Shown: one piece after another, positions 1-8,226 of the stretch
How the letters are laid out: each line of letters starts with the position of its first letter
Position numbering within the stretch: position 1 is the first letter of the stretch
NCBI RefSeq assembly: GCF_014359905.1
Contig: NZ_JACIYP010000030.1
Span: forward strand, 1 to 49,931
Direction: 5' to 3'
Origin: Hoeflea sp.
GTDB lineage: Bacteria; Pseudomonadota; Alphaproteobacteria; Rhizobiales; Rhizobiaceae
DNA length: 49,931 nt
Program-made: the position numbers and the translations under genes
Notes under the pieces: model-generated
Seen by the model: only the letters and a program-made list of their open reading frames with translations
Database searches by the model: none
What the model was told of the DNA's origin: nothing

Positions 1-179
1 CCGCAAGTGCTCTGTCCTGAAGCCCCAGATGTTCCCGGGCCTCGCAGGCATCGCGAAACACTTTCCATTTCTCGACCGGCTTGCCTGGTTTGAATTCAGC
101 CGTCTGAAGCTGCCTCTTGAAAAGGGCAAGCGCCATCGGCCGCCGCCCAAAGGGCGTCGTCACGTTCGTTGTCTGCATT
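1..179 (-). CDS. repC: RepC replication initiator, N-terminal part only
   Basis: Initiator protein of repABC plasmids; it binds the origin, which in this family lies inside repC. Only the first 59 codons are present and the gene runs off the left edge. The translation starts MQTTNVTTPFGRRPMALAL and continues through KPVEKWKVFRDACEARE, the usual RepC amino terminus. The ATG at 179-177 fits the family start. It is the third gene after repA and repB on the same strand, separated from repB by a 185-bp gap that holds the antisense RNA. Expression is expected to be limited by that RNA through the repC leader. Identification rests on sequence and on gene order; confidence is high despite truncation. 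Confidence 0.9.
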
Positions 180-237
180 TTCTCTTACCTTTTTAAAGGC
201 AATAGAAAAACTCTCGCCAAAACGGCGCCAAAGACTC

Positions 238-266
238 TTGACGGGGATTCTTGGAAGTGCGATTCT
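238..266 (+). promoter_or_regulatory. Promoter of the counter-transcribed RNA
   Basis: TTGACG at 238-243 and GATTCT at 261-266 are separated by exactly 17 bp and point away from repC, antisense to the rep transcript. The -35 box is good and the -10 box is weak (3 of 6). The predicted start, near 273, gives a short RNA ending at the hairpin at 290-320. Confidence 0.55.
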
Positions 267-272
267 CTCAAC

Positions 273-320
273 CGACCAAAGTGGAGAAGGCTCTTCGGAA
301 TTCGTTTCGGGGAGCTTTTT
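273..320 (+). ncRNA. Counter-transcribed RNA (incompatibility RNA) between repB and repC
   Basis: repABC plasmids encode a small antisense RNA in the repB-repC gap that blocks repC expression and is a main incompatibility determinant. Here the gap (180-364) holds, on the strand opposite to repBC, a sigma-70-like promoter at 238-266. About 20 nt after the predicted start there is an 11-bp stem (290-300 with 305-315, loop TTCG, three wobble pairs) followed by TTTTT at 316-320. That is a textbook intrinsic terminator and predicts an RNA of about 48 nt. The wobbles are G-U only when the plus strand is transcribed, which supports the orientation. The start point is inferred; the terminator is seen directly. 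Confidence 0.75.
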
Positions 321-364
321 CTTTGCCGTATGCGTTTAGGTTGCTAAACGTTCACCGGCCTACA

Positions 365-1372
365 TCATGGCTTAACTCCCTCGTTATTGCGTTCTTGATA
401 TTCTTGGTAAAGAGCGTCCAGTTTCTCTGAGACGAATTGAGCAAAGTCAGGCACGACTTTTTCCTCAAAGATAATCGTCGTTTTCCCCTCACGAGCCTCG
501 ATGCGAGCTCCGCGTTTGCCGAGGGGGGTTTTCCATGCCTCGACCTTTGTGGTCCGATTTTTCGTGGCAGAGCCGTCAAATGCACGGAGTAAGGCATCCA
601 GGCGCGCGTCCGTCTCTAAACGATCATCGGCATACCGAGACAGCAGCTCATGAGCGCTTCTAAGCTTTTCGGCCGATGCCAGGTGCTCAACAAGCGCCAT
701 CCATCGAGCACGTCCAGCTTTTGGAGCTGGACCAATCAGCTTTACTAAACTCTCAGGGAGTTGCCGTGCTACGGCGATGTAGCGGCTGACATCCGACTTG
801 TCGGTAACAAGTGCTGAAACTATGGTTGAACGGTCGCATCCATTATCCTCTAGGTTCTTCGCAAAAAATGCCTTCTCAATGAAAGAAAGGTCCTTGCGAT
901 CAAGATTCTCGCGGCCCTGGGCGATATAGAGCTGGCTGTCAGAAAGGCTTCGGACAATCGCCCGAACAGGAAGGCCAAGCCTTTCGGCAGCTTTTAGCCT
1001 ACGACGCCCATATGCGATCTGGAAGCGGCCGGACACCTGAGGGTTCGGGCGCACCAGAATGGGGACCTGTTGACCGTGCTCCGCGATACTCTCGACTAGA
1101 GAGTCAAAGGCCGGGTCGACATCAATCGGGATCCGATCGACAATTTTTGAGCTATCAATCGAGGTGGTATCGATCGAAATGACCGCCTCACCCTCAGCAA
1201 GTTGTTGCTGAAGTTTCGTTGCCTTTTTTGCGTTCTCAGCCATTTCGTGTAACGACGAACCCATCGCCGAGATCGCTCCGGAGCGAACTCGGTCTGGCGA
1301 CTTTGCCGCCGATGACGTTGTGGGAATCGGCTTATTCAAAAACAAAGAGTTTATTGAATCTTTTCTACTCAT
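365..1372 (-). CDS. repB: RepB, ParB-family centromere-binding partition protein
   Basis: A 335-residue protein that binds parS and works with RepA in plasmid segregation. The ParB-like core covers roughly residues 60-200: a nuclease-like domain with GRRRLKAAERLG and the LYIAQGRENLDRKDLSFIE stretch, then a helix-turn-helix region (CDRSTIVSALVTDKSDVSRYI), followed by the RepB-specific carboxy-terminal half. Length matches the family. ATG at 1372 is preceded by AGGAGAGG with 4-nt spacing. The gene follows repA after a 153-bp gap that contains two parS palindromes, the arrangement known from Ti-type replicons. It is expected to be co-transcribed with repA and repC and repressed with them. Confidence 0.95.
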   Translation of the reverse strand: MSRKDSINSLFLNKPIPTTSSAAKSPDRVRSGAISAMGSSLHEMAENAKKATKLQQQLAEGEAVISIDTTSIDSSKIVDRIPIDVDPAFDSLVESIAEHGQQVPILVRPNPQVSGRFQIAYGRRRLKAAERLGLPVRAIVRSLSDSQLYIAQGRENLDRKDLSFIEKAFFAKNLEDNGCDRSTIVSALVTDKSDVSRYIAVARQLPESLVKLIGPAPKAGRARWMALVEHLASAEKLRSAHELLSRYADDRLETDARLDALLRAFDGSATKNRTTKVEAWKTPLGKRGARIEAREGKTTIIFEEKVVPDFAQFVSEKLDALYQEYQERNNEGVKP

Positions 1373-1413
1373 GGCACCTCTCCTGTGAAGGTTCCACTTG
1401 AGACTCGATTATT

Positions 1414-1429
1414 GTTGGGAGCTCCCAAC
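1414..1429. promoter_or_regulatory. parS centromere site 1
   Basis: Perfect 16-bp palindrome GTTGGGAGCTCCCAAC in the repA-repB gap. It fits the repABC parS pattern (GTT, variable, central GC, variable, AAC). An identical copy lies 57 bp away. It is the binding site for the RepB next to it. Confidence 0.9.
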
Positions 1430-1470
1430 AGGGACTTATTTGCTCGCCGTCCAAGCCAACCAACTGCACT

Positions 1471-1486
1471 GTTGGGAGCTCCCAAC
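1471..1486. promoter_or_regulatory. parS centromere site 2
   Basis: Second identical copy of the perfect 16-bp palindrome GTTGGGAGCTCCCAAC. Two copies at this spacing between repA and repB are typical of a repABC centromere of the Ti type. Confidence 0.9.
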
Positions 1487-1525
1487 GGTACGACCTCATG
1501 CCTGCAGTTATGGGATTGAGGAAGT

Positions 1526-2764
1526 TCATAATGCCCGACCCCACGCCTGTTTGATAAGTGTCTCAACTTCGGAATTCACTGCGTTCAACGATTCCATGGC
1601 GCGGTCATAGGTAGAACGCGTAAGGTTCTCTCGACCAATTTCATATAACGTCTGCTTTGTGAGGCCAGCGTCAGAAACGGCAGCTGATTTGACCATTGGA
1701 TTTGTGAGCACATGGTCGTCGAACAGGTTACGTAGCAAAGCAGCCACTTTTGTCTGAGGTGCGTCCTGTGGCTCAAATCTTGTGAGCAGGTACCGAATAA
1801 AGTCGTATTTCAGATCACCACCGGCGTCACGCACAACACCAAGGAGGTCACGCGTCATCAAGAGGAACTGACTCATGGACGAAACATCGAGCATCTGCGG
1901 ATGAACAGTGATGATCATGGCAGTCGCCGCGCACAGCCCACTCAAAGTGAGAAAGCCGAGCTGCGGTGGGCAATCGATCACAACGACATCATAGTTGTCG
2001 GCGACCTCGTCAAGCGCAGCGGCAACACGCGCAAAGAACAATGATTCACCCGTCGCTCCTGCGCTAAGCGCCTTGGGCGTTGTGTGCTCGAACTCCATGA
2101 GTTCAAGATTGCCTGGGACCAGATCCAACCCAACGAAATAGGTTGATCTAATAACATCGGAAAGTTGCCGGCGCTCACCATCATATCGAATTGCAGCGTA
2201 AAGTGTTTGGTTCGACGCCACATCAAGCTCTGGGAGAACTCCAAGCAGCGCAGACAAGCTCGCTTGAGGATCGAGATCTACGGCGAGAACACGATACCCT
2301 TGCAATGCGAGGTACTGCGCTAAATGCGCAGATGTTGTAGTTTTTCCTGAGCCGCCCTTAAAATTTGTTATCGCTAGAACCTGAAGGTGCTCCCCAGGAC
2401 GGCGATGAGGAACAAACTCAATACTCTCTCTGCCGCGCGTCGACTGCGCAAGCAGACCACGAATCTGATTAATCTCGGTTAGATTGTAGAGCCGCCGTCC
2501 ATTACTGGTCGTTTCAGGCTGTGGGCCTTCTCCTGCCAACGTCATCTTTCTCAGCATCGAATCAGATACGCCAATCAGTCGGGCTGCCTCCCCAGAAGTA
2601 AACTTCCGCAGCACTTTCTGCGACGATGGTGGGAAGAGCGCTTCACTCATAGATTGAAGCTGCGAGCTCAATAGCTCGGCTTGCTCGCCGATCGTTTCAT
2701 CGACACTCGGCAGAGTTTTTCGGTTCAAGTTTTTTGCCACGTTCACGAATATCTCTCTTATCAC
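1526..2764 (-). CDS. repA: RepA, ParA-family partition ATPase and repABC autorepressor
   Basis: A 412-residue Walker-type ATPase that moves plasmid copies and represses the repABC promoter. A helix-turn-helix segment lies near residues 55-100 (FTSGEAARLIGVSDSMLRKM), then the deviant Walker A KGGSGKTTT near 136-144, then the LAVDLDPQASL and VVIDCPPQLGFLTL motifs of ParA proteins. The reading frame opens at a GTG (2764) without a clear ribosome binding site; GTG codons at 2746 and 2740 are alternatives. First gene of the repABC operon, divergent from trb. A 7-bp inverted repeat (2761-2767 and 2791-2797) brackets the assigned start and could be part of an operator. Confidence 0.94.
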   Translation of the reverse strand: MIREIFVNVAKNLNRKTLPSVDETIGEQAELLSSQLQSMSEALFPPSSQKVLRKFTSGEAARLIGVSDSMLRKMTLAGEGPQPETTSNGRRLYNLTEINQIRGLLAQSTRGRESIEFVPHRRPGEHLQVLAITNFKGGSGKTTTSAHLAQYLALQGYRVLAVDLDPQASLSALLGVLPELDVASNQTLYAAIRYDGERRQLSDVIRSTYFVGLDLVPGNLELMEFEHTTPKALSAGATGESLFFARVAAALDEVADNYDVVVIDCPPQLGFLTLSGLCAATAMIITVHPQMLDVSSMSQFLLMTRDLLGVVRDAGGDLKYDFIRYLLTRFEPQDAPQTKVAALLRNLFDDHVLTNPMVKSAAVSDAGLTKQTLYEIGRENLTRSTYDRAMESLNAVNSEVETLIKQAWGRAL

Positions 2765-3147
2765 GGATTAATCGCCGAAACGGCACATTTTCCGTGACGA
2801 TACGCAAAACCTAATTCTTGGCAAGGATTTAATGGTTAACAAAGACTTAACGCCCGCCTCGACTCTTCCGTCTACTTTAGCAAATGACCTCATTGAATCA
2901 TCGGGTTAACGAGGAACATGGTCATCATTTTCCACCGTTTGTTTTGCTGTGAACCCTACCAAACCACCTCTTGCACGAGCTTCAGAAAAGCGAACCCACT
3001 CACGTTTGACCAATTATCTGCCGAATCGAAACAAGCGGCTACCCGAAGGGTGGCCGACTAATATCGGATTTGCGACCCACAAATTTGTACGTAGACAAGA
3101 CCACAGGGTCAGGCTTTTTTCCTCGCGAACCAATCAACGAGGAGACA
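2765..3147. promoter_or_regulatory. Divergent control region of repABC and trb
   Basis: About 380 bp without a convincing gene between two divergent operons. It contains the inverted repeat TCACGGA/TCCGTGA beside repA, several TTAAC-rich words (GGTTAAC twice, CTTAAC), and a tra-box-like operator at 3075-3092 close to trbB. In Ti plasmids the corresponding region lets TraR drive both conjugation and replication. I could not assign -35/-10 boxes with confidence. Confidence 0.6.
3075..3092. promoter_or_regulatory. tra-box-like TraR operator upstream of trb
   Basis: ACCCACAAATTTGTACGT is 18 bp and centred on AAATTT. It matches the perfect palindrome at 27794 (next to oriT) at 14 of 18 positions, with the right half at 8 of 9. 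It lies 56 bp before the chosen trbB start, where a TraR operator for the trb operon is expected. Confidence 0.65.
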
Positions 3148-4113
3148 GTGCTTCAATCGCATTCCCGCCTTGTCCGCAAACTGCAGGAAGCCTTGGGCGA
3201 CCGCCTATGTGACGCACTTGACGATCCAGGTGTCGTGGAGATCATGCTCAATCCCGATGGAAAGGTCTTCATAGAAAGGCTGGGGCAAGGAATCGCTCAA
3301 GCTGGCGAGATGGCGCCAGGCGTTGCAGAAACCGTAGTCGGCTCAGTTGCCCATGCCCTCCAGTCCGAAGCCGATCATGGGCGCCCGATAATATCAGGCG
3401 AACTTCCAATTGGCGGGCACCGCTTCGAAGGCCTCTTGCCGCCTGTGGTGGCGTCACCAACCTTTACGATCCGCCGGCGAGCGTCTCAGCTCATTCCACT
3501 CAACGACTATGTCGCTGACAACGTGATGACAGAAGCACAGGCCGCGGTGATCCGAAACGCGATCGCGAACCGCCTCAACATCGTGATTGCTGGCGGCACG
3601 GGCTCTGGCAAGACGACACTCGCCAATGCAGTGATTGCAGAAATCATTGCCTCAGCGCCGGACGATCGAATGGTCATTCTTGAAGATACCGCAGAAATCC
3701 GCTGCGCTGCAGAAAACGCGGTTTGCCTGCATACAAGTGACACCATCGACATGGCTCGGCTGCTCAAGAGCACAATGCGGCTTCGTCCTGACCGCATCAT
3801 CGTTGGCGAAGTCCGCGATGGCGCTGCGCTGACACTGTTGAAGGCCTGGAACACAGGCCATCCCGGTGGCGTAACCACGGTCCACTCCAACACCGCCATG
3901 TCTGCTTTGCGCCGATTGGAGCAACTGACAGCCGAGGTCAGCCAACAGCCAATGCAGGCGGTAATCGGGGAGGCCGTCGATCTCGTCATCTCGATCGAGC
4001 GGGCGGGGAGGGGAAGGCGAGTGAAAGATGTAATCAATGTCGAGGGCTTCAACGGCACTCGGTATCAGACAGAACACTATGCTCAAATATACGAGGACAT
4101 TCATGCCGCATAA
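3148..4113 (+). CDS. trbB: TrbB, conjugation ATPase of the VirB11 family
   Basis: Cytoplasmic hexameric ATPase that powers the mating-pair type IV secretion channel. Walker [11 protein letters not shown] is near residues 148-156, followed by the Walker B region and the histidine box ([11 protein letters not shown]) of VirB11-like secretion ATPases. I chose GTG 3148, which gives 321 residues, the usual TrbB size; it follows GAGGAG, though spacing is only 3 nt. The frame is open to a TTG at 3070, but that start would put translation through the tra-box operator. First gene of trbBCDEJKLFGHI. In Ti plasmids traI precedes trbB; it is absent here. Confidence 0.93.
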   Translation: MLQSHSRLVRKLQEALGDRLCDALDDPGVVEIMLNPDGKVFIERLGQGIAQAGEMAPGVAETVVGSVAHALQSEADHGRPIISGELPIGGHRFEGLLPPVVASPTFTIRRRASQLIPLNDYVADNVMTEAQAAVIRNAIANRLNIVIAGGTGSGKTTLANAVIAEIIASAPDDRMVILEDTAEIRCAAENAVCLHTSDTIDMARLLKSTMRLRPDRIIVGEVRDGAALTLLKAWNTGHPGGVTTVHSNTAMSALRRLEQLTAEVSQQPMQAVIGEAVDLVISIERAGRGRRVKDVINVEGFNGTRYQTEHYAQIYEDIHAA

Positions 4114-4489
4114 TCGTACTTTGCGTCTGGCCCTGCTCGCTGCTTCCTTCTGCGCCGTCGCCGTAGCGCCGGCACTCGCCAGCTCCGGGGGAAGTCTTCC
4201 GTGGGAAGGCCCGCTTGAACAGATCCAGGAATCCATCACGGGGCCGGTTGCGGGAGCGATTGCGTTGGCCGCCATGGCGATTGCCGGCGGGATGCTGATA
4301 TTTGGCGGCGAACTCAACGATTTCGCACGCCGACTTGTCTACATCGTGCTTGTCGCCGGTATCCTGCTGGGAGCCACCACGATCGTCGGGCTATTCGGTG
4401 CGACCGGAGCTTCGATCGGCATTGCTGGGACGGGTGGGCCAGGTACTCTTTCGCAGAGGTCGATAAGAGGGGAGGGGGCACATGAGTGA
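4103..4489 (+). CDS. trbC: TrbC, conjugative pilin precursor
   Basis: Small membrane protein of 128 residues that is processed into the pilus subunit (VirB2 family). A basic amino terminus and signal-like segment ([19 protein letters not shown]) is followed by two hydrophobic helices separated by a short polar loop ([11 protein letters not shown]), the VirB2/TrbC plan. ATG 4103 has GAGG six nt upstream and overlaps the end of trbB, which suggests coupled translation. An in-frame ATG at 4079 would add eight residues without a ribosome binding site. The stop overlaps the start of trbD by 8 bp. Confidence 0.93.
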   Translation: MPHNRTLRLALLAASFCAVAVAPALASSGGSLPWEGPLEQIQESITGPVAGAIALAAMAIAGGMLIFGGELNDFARRLVYIVLVAGILLGATTIVGLFGATGASIGIAGTGGPGTLSQRSIRGEGAHE

Positions 4490-4781
4490 GCCGCAATCCA
4501 CACTCCAACGCAATCGCATTCACCGCGCGCTCTCTCGGCCGAACCTGCTCATGGGAGCAGACCGCGAGCTCCTGCTTATCACAGGGTTGGTGGCGATCAT
4601 CCTGATCTTCGTCGTCCTGACCCTGTATTCGGCGCTGTTCGGCATTGCCATCTGGTTCGTGATCGTCGGTGCATTGCGCATGATGGCAAAGGCCGACCCC
4701 CTCATGCGTCACGTCTACGTGCGGCATCTGCGCTACCGCCATCACTACCTGCCCACGTCGTCGCCGTGGCGACGTTTCTAG
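4482..4781 (+). CDS. trbD: TrbD, VirB3-like inner-membrane channel component
   Basis: A 99-residue VirB3-family protein, thought to sit in the inner membrane next to TrbE. The family start pattern [20 protein letters not shown] is present, followed by a hydrophobic hairpin near residues 35-65. It overlaps trbC by 8 bp and its TAG stop lies 10 bp before the trbE ATG. The tight packing between trbC and trbE and the length fit TrbD exactly. Confidence 0.93.
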   Translation: MSEPQSTLQRNRIHRALSRPNLLMGADRELLLITGLVAIILIFVVLTLYSALFGIAIWFVIVGALRMMAKADPLMRHVYVRHLRYRHHYLPTSSPWRRF

Positions 4782-4791
4782 AGGTGCTGTG

Positions 4792-7227
4792 ATGGTTGCT
4801 TTGCGTTCCCTTCGCCCGTCAGCGCCTTCATTCGCTGATCTTGTCCCCTATGCCGGACTGGTCGACAACGGCATCATTCTCCTCAAGGACGGAAGTCTTA
4901 TGGCAGGTTGGTACTTTGCCGGCCCGGACTCTGAGAGCGCCACGGATTTTGAGCGCAGCGAACTCTCCCGCCAGATCAACACGATCCTTTCACGGCTTGG
5001 TTCCGGCTGGATGATCCAGGTCGAAGCCGTGCGCATTCCAACGACTGACTACCCCTCCGCTGAGCGCAGTCATTTTCCCGATCTCGTGACACGCATGATC
5101 GATGACGAGCGGCGCAAACACTTCGAACGAGAGCGTGGGCATTTCGAGAGCCGGCATGCGCTCGTCCTTACATATCGCCCGCCTGAGCGCCGACGTTCGG
5201 GCGTCACTCGCTACATTTATTCGGATACGGAGAGCCGAACGGCGACTTATGCCGATACGGTACTCGACAGCTTCCGGCGCTCCATCCGGGAGATCGAGCA
5301 GTATCTCGGCAACGTCATCTCCATCGAGCGCATGCGAACGCGCGAGGCGCCAGAGCGCGATGGCGCCCGTATTGCCCGCTATGATGAGTTGTTTCAGTTC
5401 ATCCGGTTCTGCATTACCGGTGAAAACCACCCGGTGCGGCTGCCCGAAATCCCGATGTACCTCGACTGGCTGGCAACAGCGGAGCTTGAACACGGCCTCA
5501 CCCCGAAGGTTGAAAACAGATTCCTCGGCGTGATTGCGATCGACGGATTACCGGCAGAGAGTTGGCCCGGCATTTTAAACAGCCTCGATCTCATGCCGCT
5601 CACCTATCGCTGGTCGTCGCGTTTTATCTTCCTTGATGCCGAGGAAGCAAAGCAACGGTTGGAGCGGACGCGCAAGAAATGGCAACAGAAGGTGCGGCCG
5701 TTTTTCGACCAACTCTTCCAGACCCAGAGCCGATCGGTTGACCAGGACGCCATGGCCATGGTTGCGGAAACGGAGGACGCCATTGCAGAGGCTTCCTCGC
5801 AGCTTGTCGCTTTTGGCTACTACACGCCGGTCATCATTCTGTTCGACGAGAGCAGAGAAAACCTAGGCGACAAAGCCGAGTCCGTTCGACGGCTAATCCA
5901 GGCCGAAGGTTTTGGCGCGCGGATCGAGACCTTGAATGCCACCGACGCTTTCCTCGGCAGCTTACCGGGCAATTGGTACTGCAACATCCGGGAACCGCTG
6001 ATAAACACCCGCAACCTTGCCGACCTCATCCCGCTCAACTCCGTATGGTCAGGCAGTCCACTTGCGCCGTGCCCGGTTTATCCACCCGACGCGCCGCCAC
6101 TCACACAAGTGGCTTCGGGATCGTCACCGTTCCGACTGAACCTTCACGTCGACGATGTTGGGCATACCCTGATTTTCGGCCCTACCGGTTCGGGCAAATC
6201 AACACTTCTTGCGCTGATCGCGGCGCAGTTTCGCCGGTATGAGGGGGCGCAGGTCTTCGCGTTCGACAAGGGCAACTCCATGCTGCCTTTGACGCTCGCG
6301 GTCCACGGCAATCATTACGAAATCGGCGGTGAGCAGGGGGAGGGCGCAGGCCTTTCTTTTTGCCCACTCTCGGAGCTTTCAACCGACACAGACCGGGCCT
6401 GGGCCTCCGAGTGGATCGAAACGCTGATCGCCCTGCAGGGCGTCAGCGTGACTCCGGATCACCGAAACGCCATATCGCGGCAGATCAGTTTGATGGCGGG
6501 GGCGCCAGGTCGGTCGCTTTCAGATTTCGTCAGCGGCGTGCAGATGCGCGAAATCAAAGATGCGCTCCACCACTACACGGTCGATGGCCCCATGGGCCAG
6601 CTTCTCGACGCCGAACAGGATGCACTCACCCTCGGTCTATTCCAGTGCTTCGAGATCGAGCAACTGATGAACATGGGCGAGCGCAATCTCGTGCCGGTGC
6701 TGACCTATCTGTTTCGCAGGATCGAAAAGAGGCTGACGGGGGCACCCAGCCTCATCATCCTCGACGAGGCATGGCTCATGCTCGGTCACCCCGTCTTTCG
6801 TGACAAAATCCGCGAGTGGATGAAAGTGCTCCGCAAGGCCAATTGCGCCGTCGTTCTCGCCACCCAATCGATCTCGGATGCGGAGCGCTCGGGGATTATC
6901 GACGTCTTGAAAGAATCCTGCCCAACGAAGATATGCCTCCCAAACGGTGCTGCGCGCGAGGCTGGCACCCGCGACTTCTACGAACGCATCGGCTTCAATC
7001 CCCGTCAAATCGAGATTGTTTCGGCCGCTATTCCCAAGCGGGAATATTACGTGACCTCTCCTGACGGGCGCCGGCTGTTCGACATGGCTCTCGGACCAGT
7101 CACCCTTTCCTTCGTGGGAGCGTCAGGCAAAGCGGACCTCGCTCGTATCCGGGAACTTGTCGCCATTCACGCCAAAGACTGGCCGACCCAGTGGCTCATC
7201 GAAAGAGGGATCAATCGCTATGCTTGA
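4792..7227 (+). CDS. trbE: TrbE, VirB4-family conjugation ATPase
   Basis: Large (811 residues) ATPase of the type IV secretion channel, needed for pilus assembly and DNA transfer. An amino-terminal CagE/VirB4 domain is followed by Walker A GPTGSGKST near residue 463 and Walker B SLIILDEAWLML near 650. Length is typical of TrbE. ATG 4792 is preceded by GAGG at 7-nt spacing; a GTG directly before it (4789) is possible. The stop overlaps the trbJ start by 8 bp. Confidence 0.95.
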   Translation: MVALRSLRPSAPSFADLVPYAGLVDNGIILLKDGSLMAGWYFAGPDSESATDFERSELSRQINTILSRLGSGWMIQVEAVRIPTTDYPSAERSHFPDLVTRMIDDERRKHFERERGHFESRHALVLTYRPPERRRSGVTRYIYSDTESRTATYADTVLDSFRRSIREIEQYLGNVISIERMRTREAPERDGARIARYDELFQFIRFCITGENHPVRLPEIPMYLDWLATAELEHGLTPKVENRFLGVIAIDGLPAESWPGILNSLDLMPLTYRWSSRFIFLDAEEAKQRLERTRKKWQQKVRPFFDQLFQTQSRSVDQDAMAMVAETEDAIAEASSQLVAFGYYTPVIILFDESRENLGDKAESVRRLIQAEGFGARIETLNATDAFLGSLPGNWYCNIREPLINTRNLADLIPLNSVWSGSPLAPCPVYPPDAPPLTQVASGSSPFRLNLHVDDVGHTLIFGPTGSGKSTLLALIAAQFRRYEGAQVFAFDKGNSMLPLTLAVHGNHYEIGGEQGEGAGLSFCPLSELSTDTDRAWASEWIETLIALQGVSVTPDHRNAISRQISLMAGAPGRSLSDFVSGVQMREIKDALHHYTVDGPMGQLLDAEQDALTLGLFQCFEIEQLMNMGERNLVPVLTYLFRRIEKRLTGAPSLIILDEAWLMLGHPVFRDKIREWMKVLRKANCAVVLATQSISDAERSGIIDVLKESCPTKICLPNGAAREAGTRDFYERIGFNPRQIEIVSAAIPKREYYVTSPDGRRLFDMALGPVTLSFVGASGKADLARIRELVAIHAKDWPTQWLIERGINRYA

Positions 7228-8026
7228 CCACAGGCTATCGCTGAAAAAGGGAACCGTAACCGTCGCGATTGTGACAGCTCTCGCCATCGGCGCTTCGCCG
7301 CCGGCGTTTGCCGGCACGGCGACCGGCGCAGCAACCGAGTGGACACAGCTTGCCAACAATGCACAGCTCGTCGACCTTCTGAAAAGCTCCGGTCTGCAGG
7401 TCGACAATCAGCTGACGCAGATCAGCCAGCTGGCCGAGCAAATCCAGAACCAGATGAAGATTTACGAGAACATGCTGCAAAATACAGCGCAGTTGCCTGA
7501 GCACATATGGGGGCAGGTCGAGAGCGACCTCAATAAACTTCGCAGTATCGTGGATCAGGGTCAGAGCATTTCGTTTTCAATGGGAAGCGCGGATGATGTC
7601 CTGAAGCAGCGCTTTCAATCCTATGCCGATTTGCAGACCGCAGCCAGCAACGGGACCGACCTGTCGTCGAACTACGCAGGTTGGTCCGAAACCAATCGCG
7701 ACACCATCGCAAGTACGCTGAAAGCAGCAAGCCTGACGGCCGATCAATTCGACAGCGAGGAAAACACGATGAACTCGCTACGAAACATGTCCGAGTCGGC
7801 CGACGGTCAGGTGAAAGCCCTTCAGGTCGGCCACGAGATTGCAGCACAGCAGGTTGCGCAGATGCAGAAGCTGCGGGGCCTGGTTTCCCAGCAGATGACA
7901 ATGATGGGAACCTGGCTGCAAAGCGAGCAGACTGACAAGGATCTCGCGCAGACTCGGCGCGAGAAATTTTTCAACGCCGACGTCAACAGCATCCCCGATG
8001 GTCAGAAGATGGAGCCACGCTGGTGA
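7220..8026 (+). CDS. trbJ: TrbJ, VirB5-like periplasmic pilus-associated protein
   Basis: A 268-residue exported protein of the mating pore, equivalent in position to VirB5. A basic start plus hydrophobic stretch ending ASPPAFAG reads as a signal peptide of about 30 residues. The rest is helical and glutamine rich (LTQISQLAEQIQNQMKIYEN), as usual in TrbJ. ATG 7220 has GAGGGA nine nt upstream and overlaps trbE. The end, with the motif KFFNADVNSIPDGQKM, is followed by trbK starting inside the stop codon (GTGA). Confidence 0.93.
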   Translation: MLDHRLSLKKGTVTVAIVTALAIGASPPAFAGTATGAATEWTQLANNAQLVDLLKSSGLQVDNQLTQISQLAEQIQNQMKIYENMLQNTAQLPEHIWGQVESDLNKLRSIVDQGQSISFSMGSADDVLKQRFQSYADLQTAASNGTDLSSNYAGWSETNRDTIASTLKAASLTADQFDSEENTMNSLRNMSESADGQVKALQVGHEIAAQQVAQMQKLRGLVSQQMTMMGTWLQSEQTDKDLAQTRREKFFNADVNSIPDGQKMEPRW

Positions 8027-8226
8027 GCCGTACATTTGCTATCGCTATCGGGCTTTTGGTGACGGCCGCATCAGTTTCCGCAGCAACCGTATTTATTACG
8101 ATGCCCAAAGAGCAGTCAGCACCCGAAATGAGCGAGGAGCAACGACTTGCGCGTGAGAAACTCTTCGGTTCGGAAAAGGCACTGCCCCCAATCGAGAAGG
8201 GGCAGGAGATGCGTCCACGATGGTAA
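8023..8226 (+). CDS. trbK: TrbK, entry-exclusion protein
   Basis: A 67-residue membrane-associated protein that in this family stops a cell from receiving a plasmid it already has. It has one amino-terminal hydrophobic segment (residues 5-25) and the conserved short tail ending EKALPPIEKGQEMRPRW. There is no lipobox cysteine, unlike RP4 TrbK, but as in Ti-type versions. It starts with GTG 8023 inside the trbJ stop and its own stop overlaps the trbL ATG at 8220. Confidence 0.88.
   Translation: MSRTFAIAIGLLVTAASVSAATVFITMPKEQSAPEMSEEQRLAREKLFGSEKALPPIEKGQEMRPRW

Noticed and set aside
3070..3147. TTG 3070 as the trbB start
   Set aside because: It would translate the tra-box operator and add 26 residues not seen in TrbB proteins.
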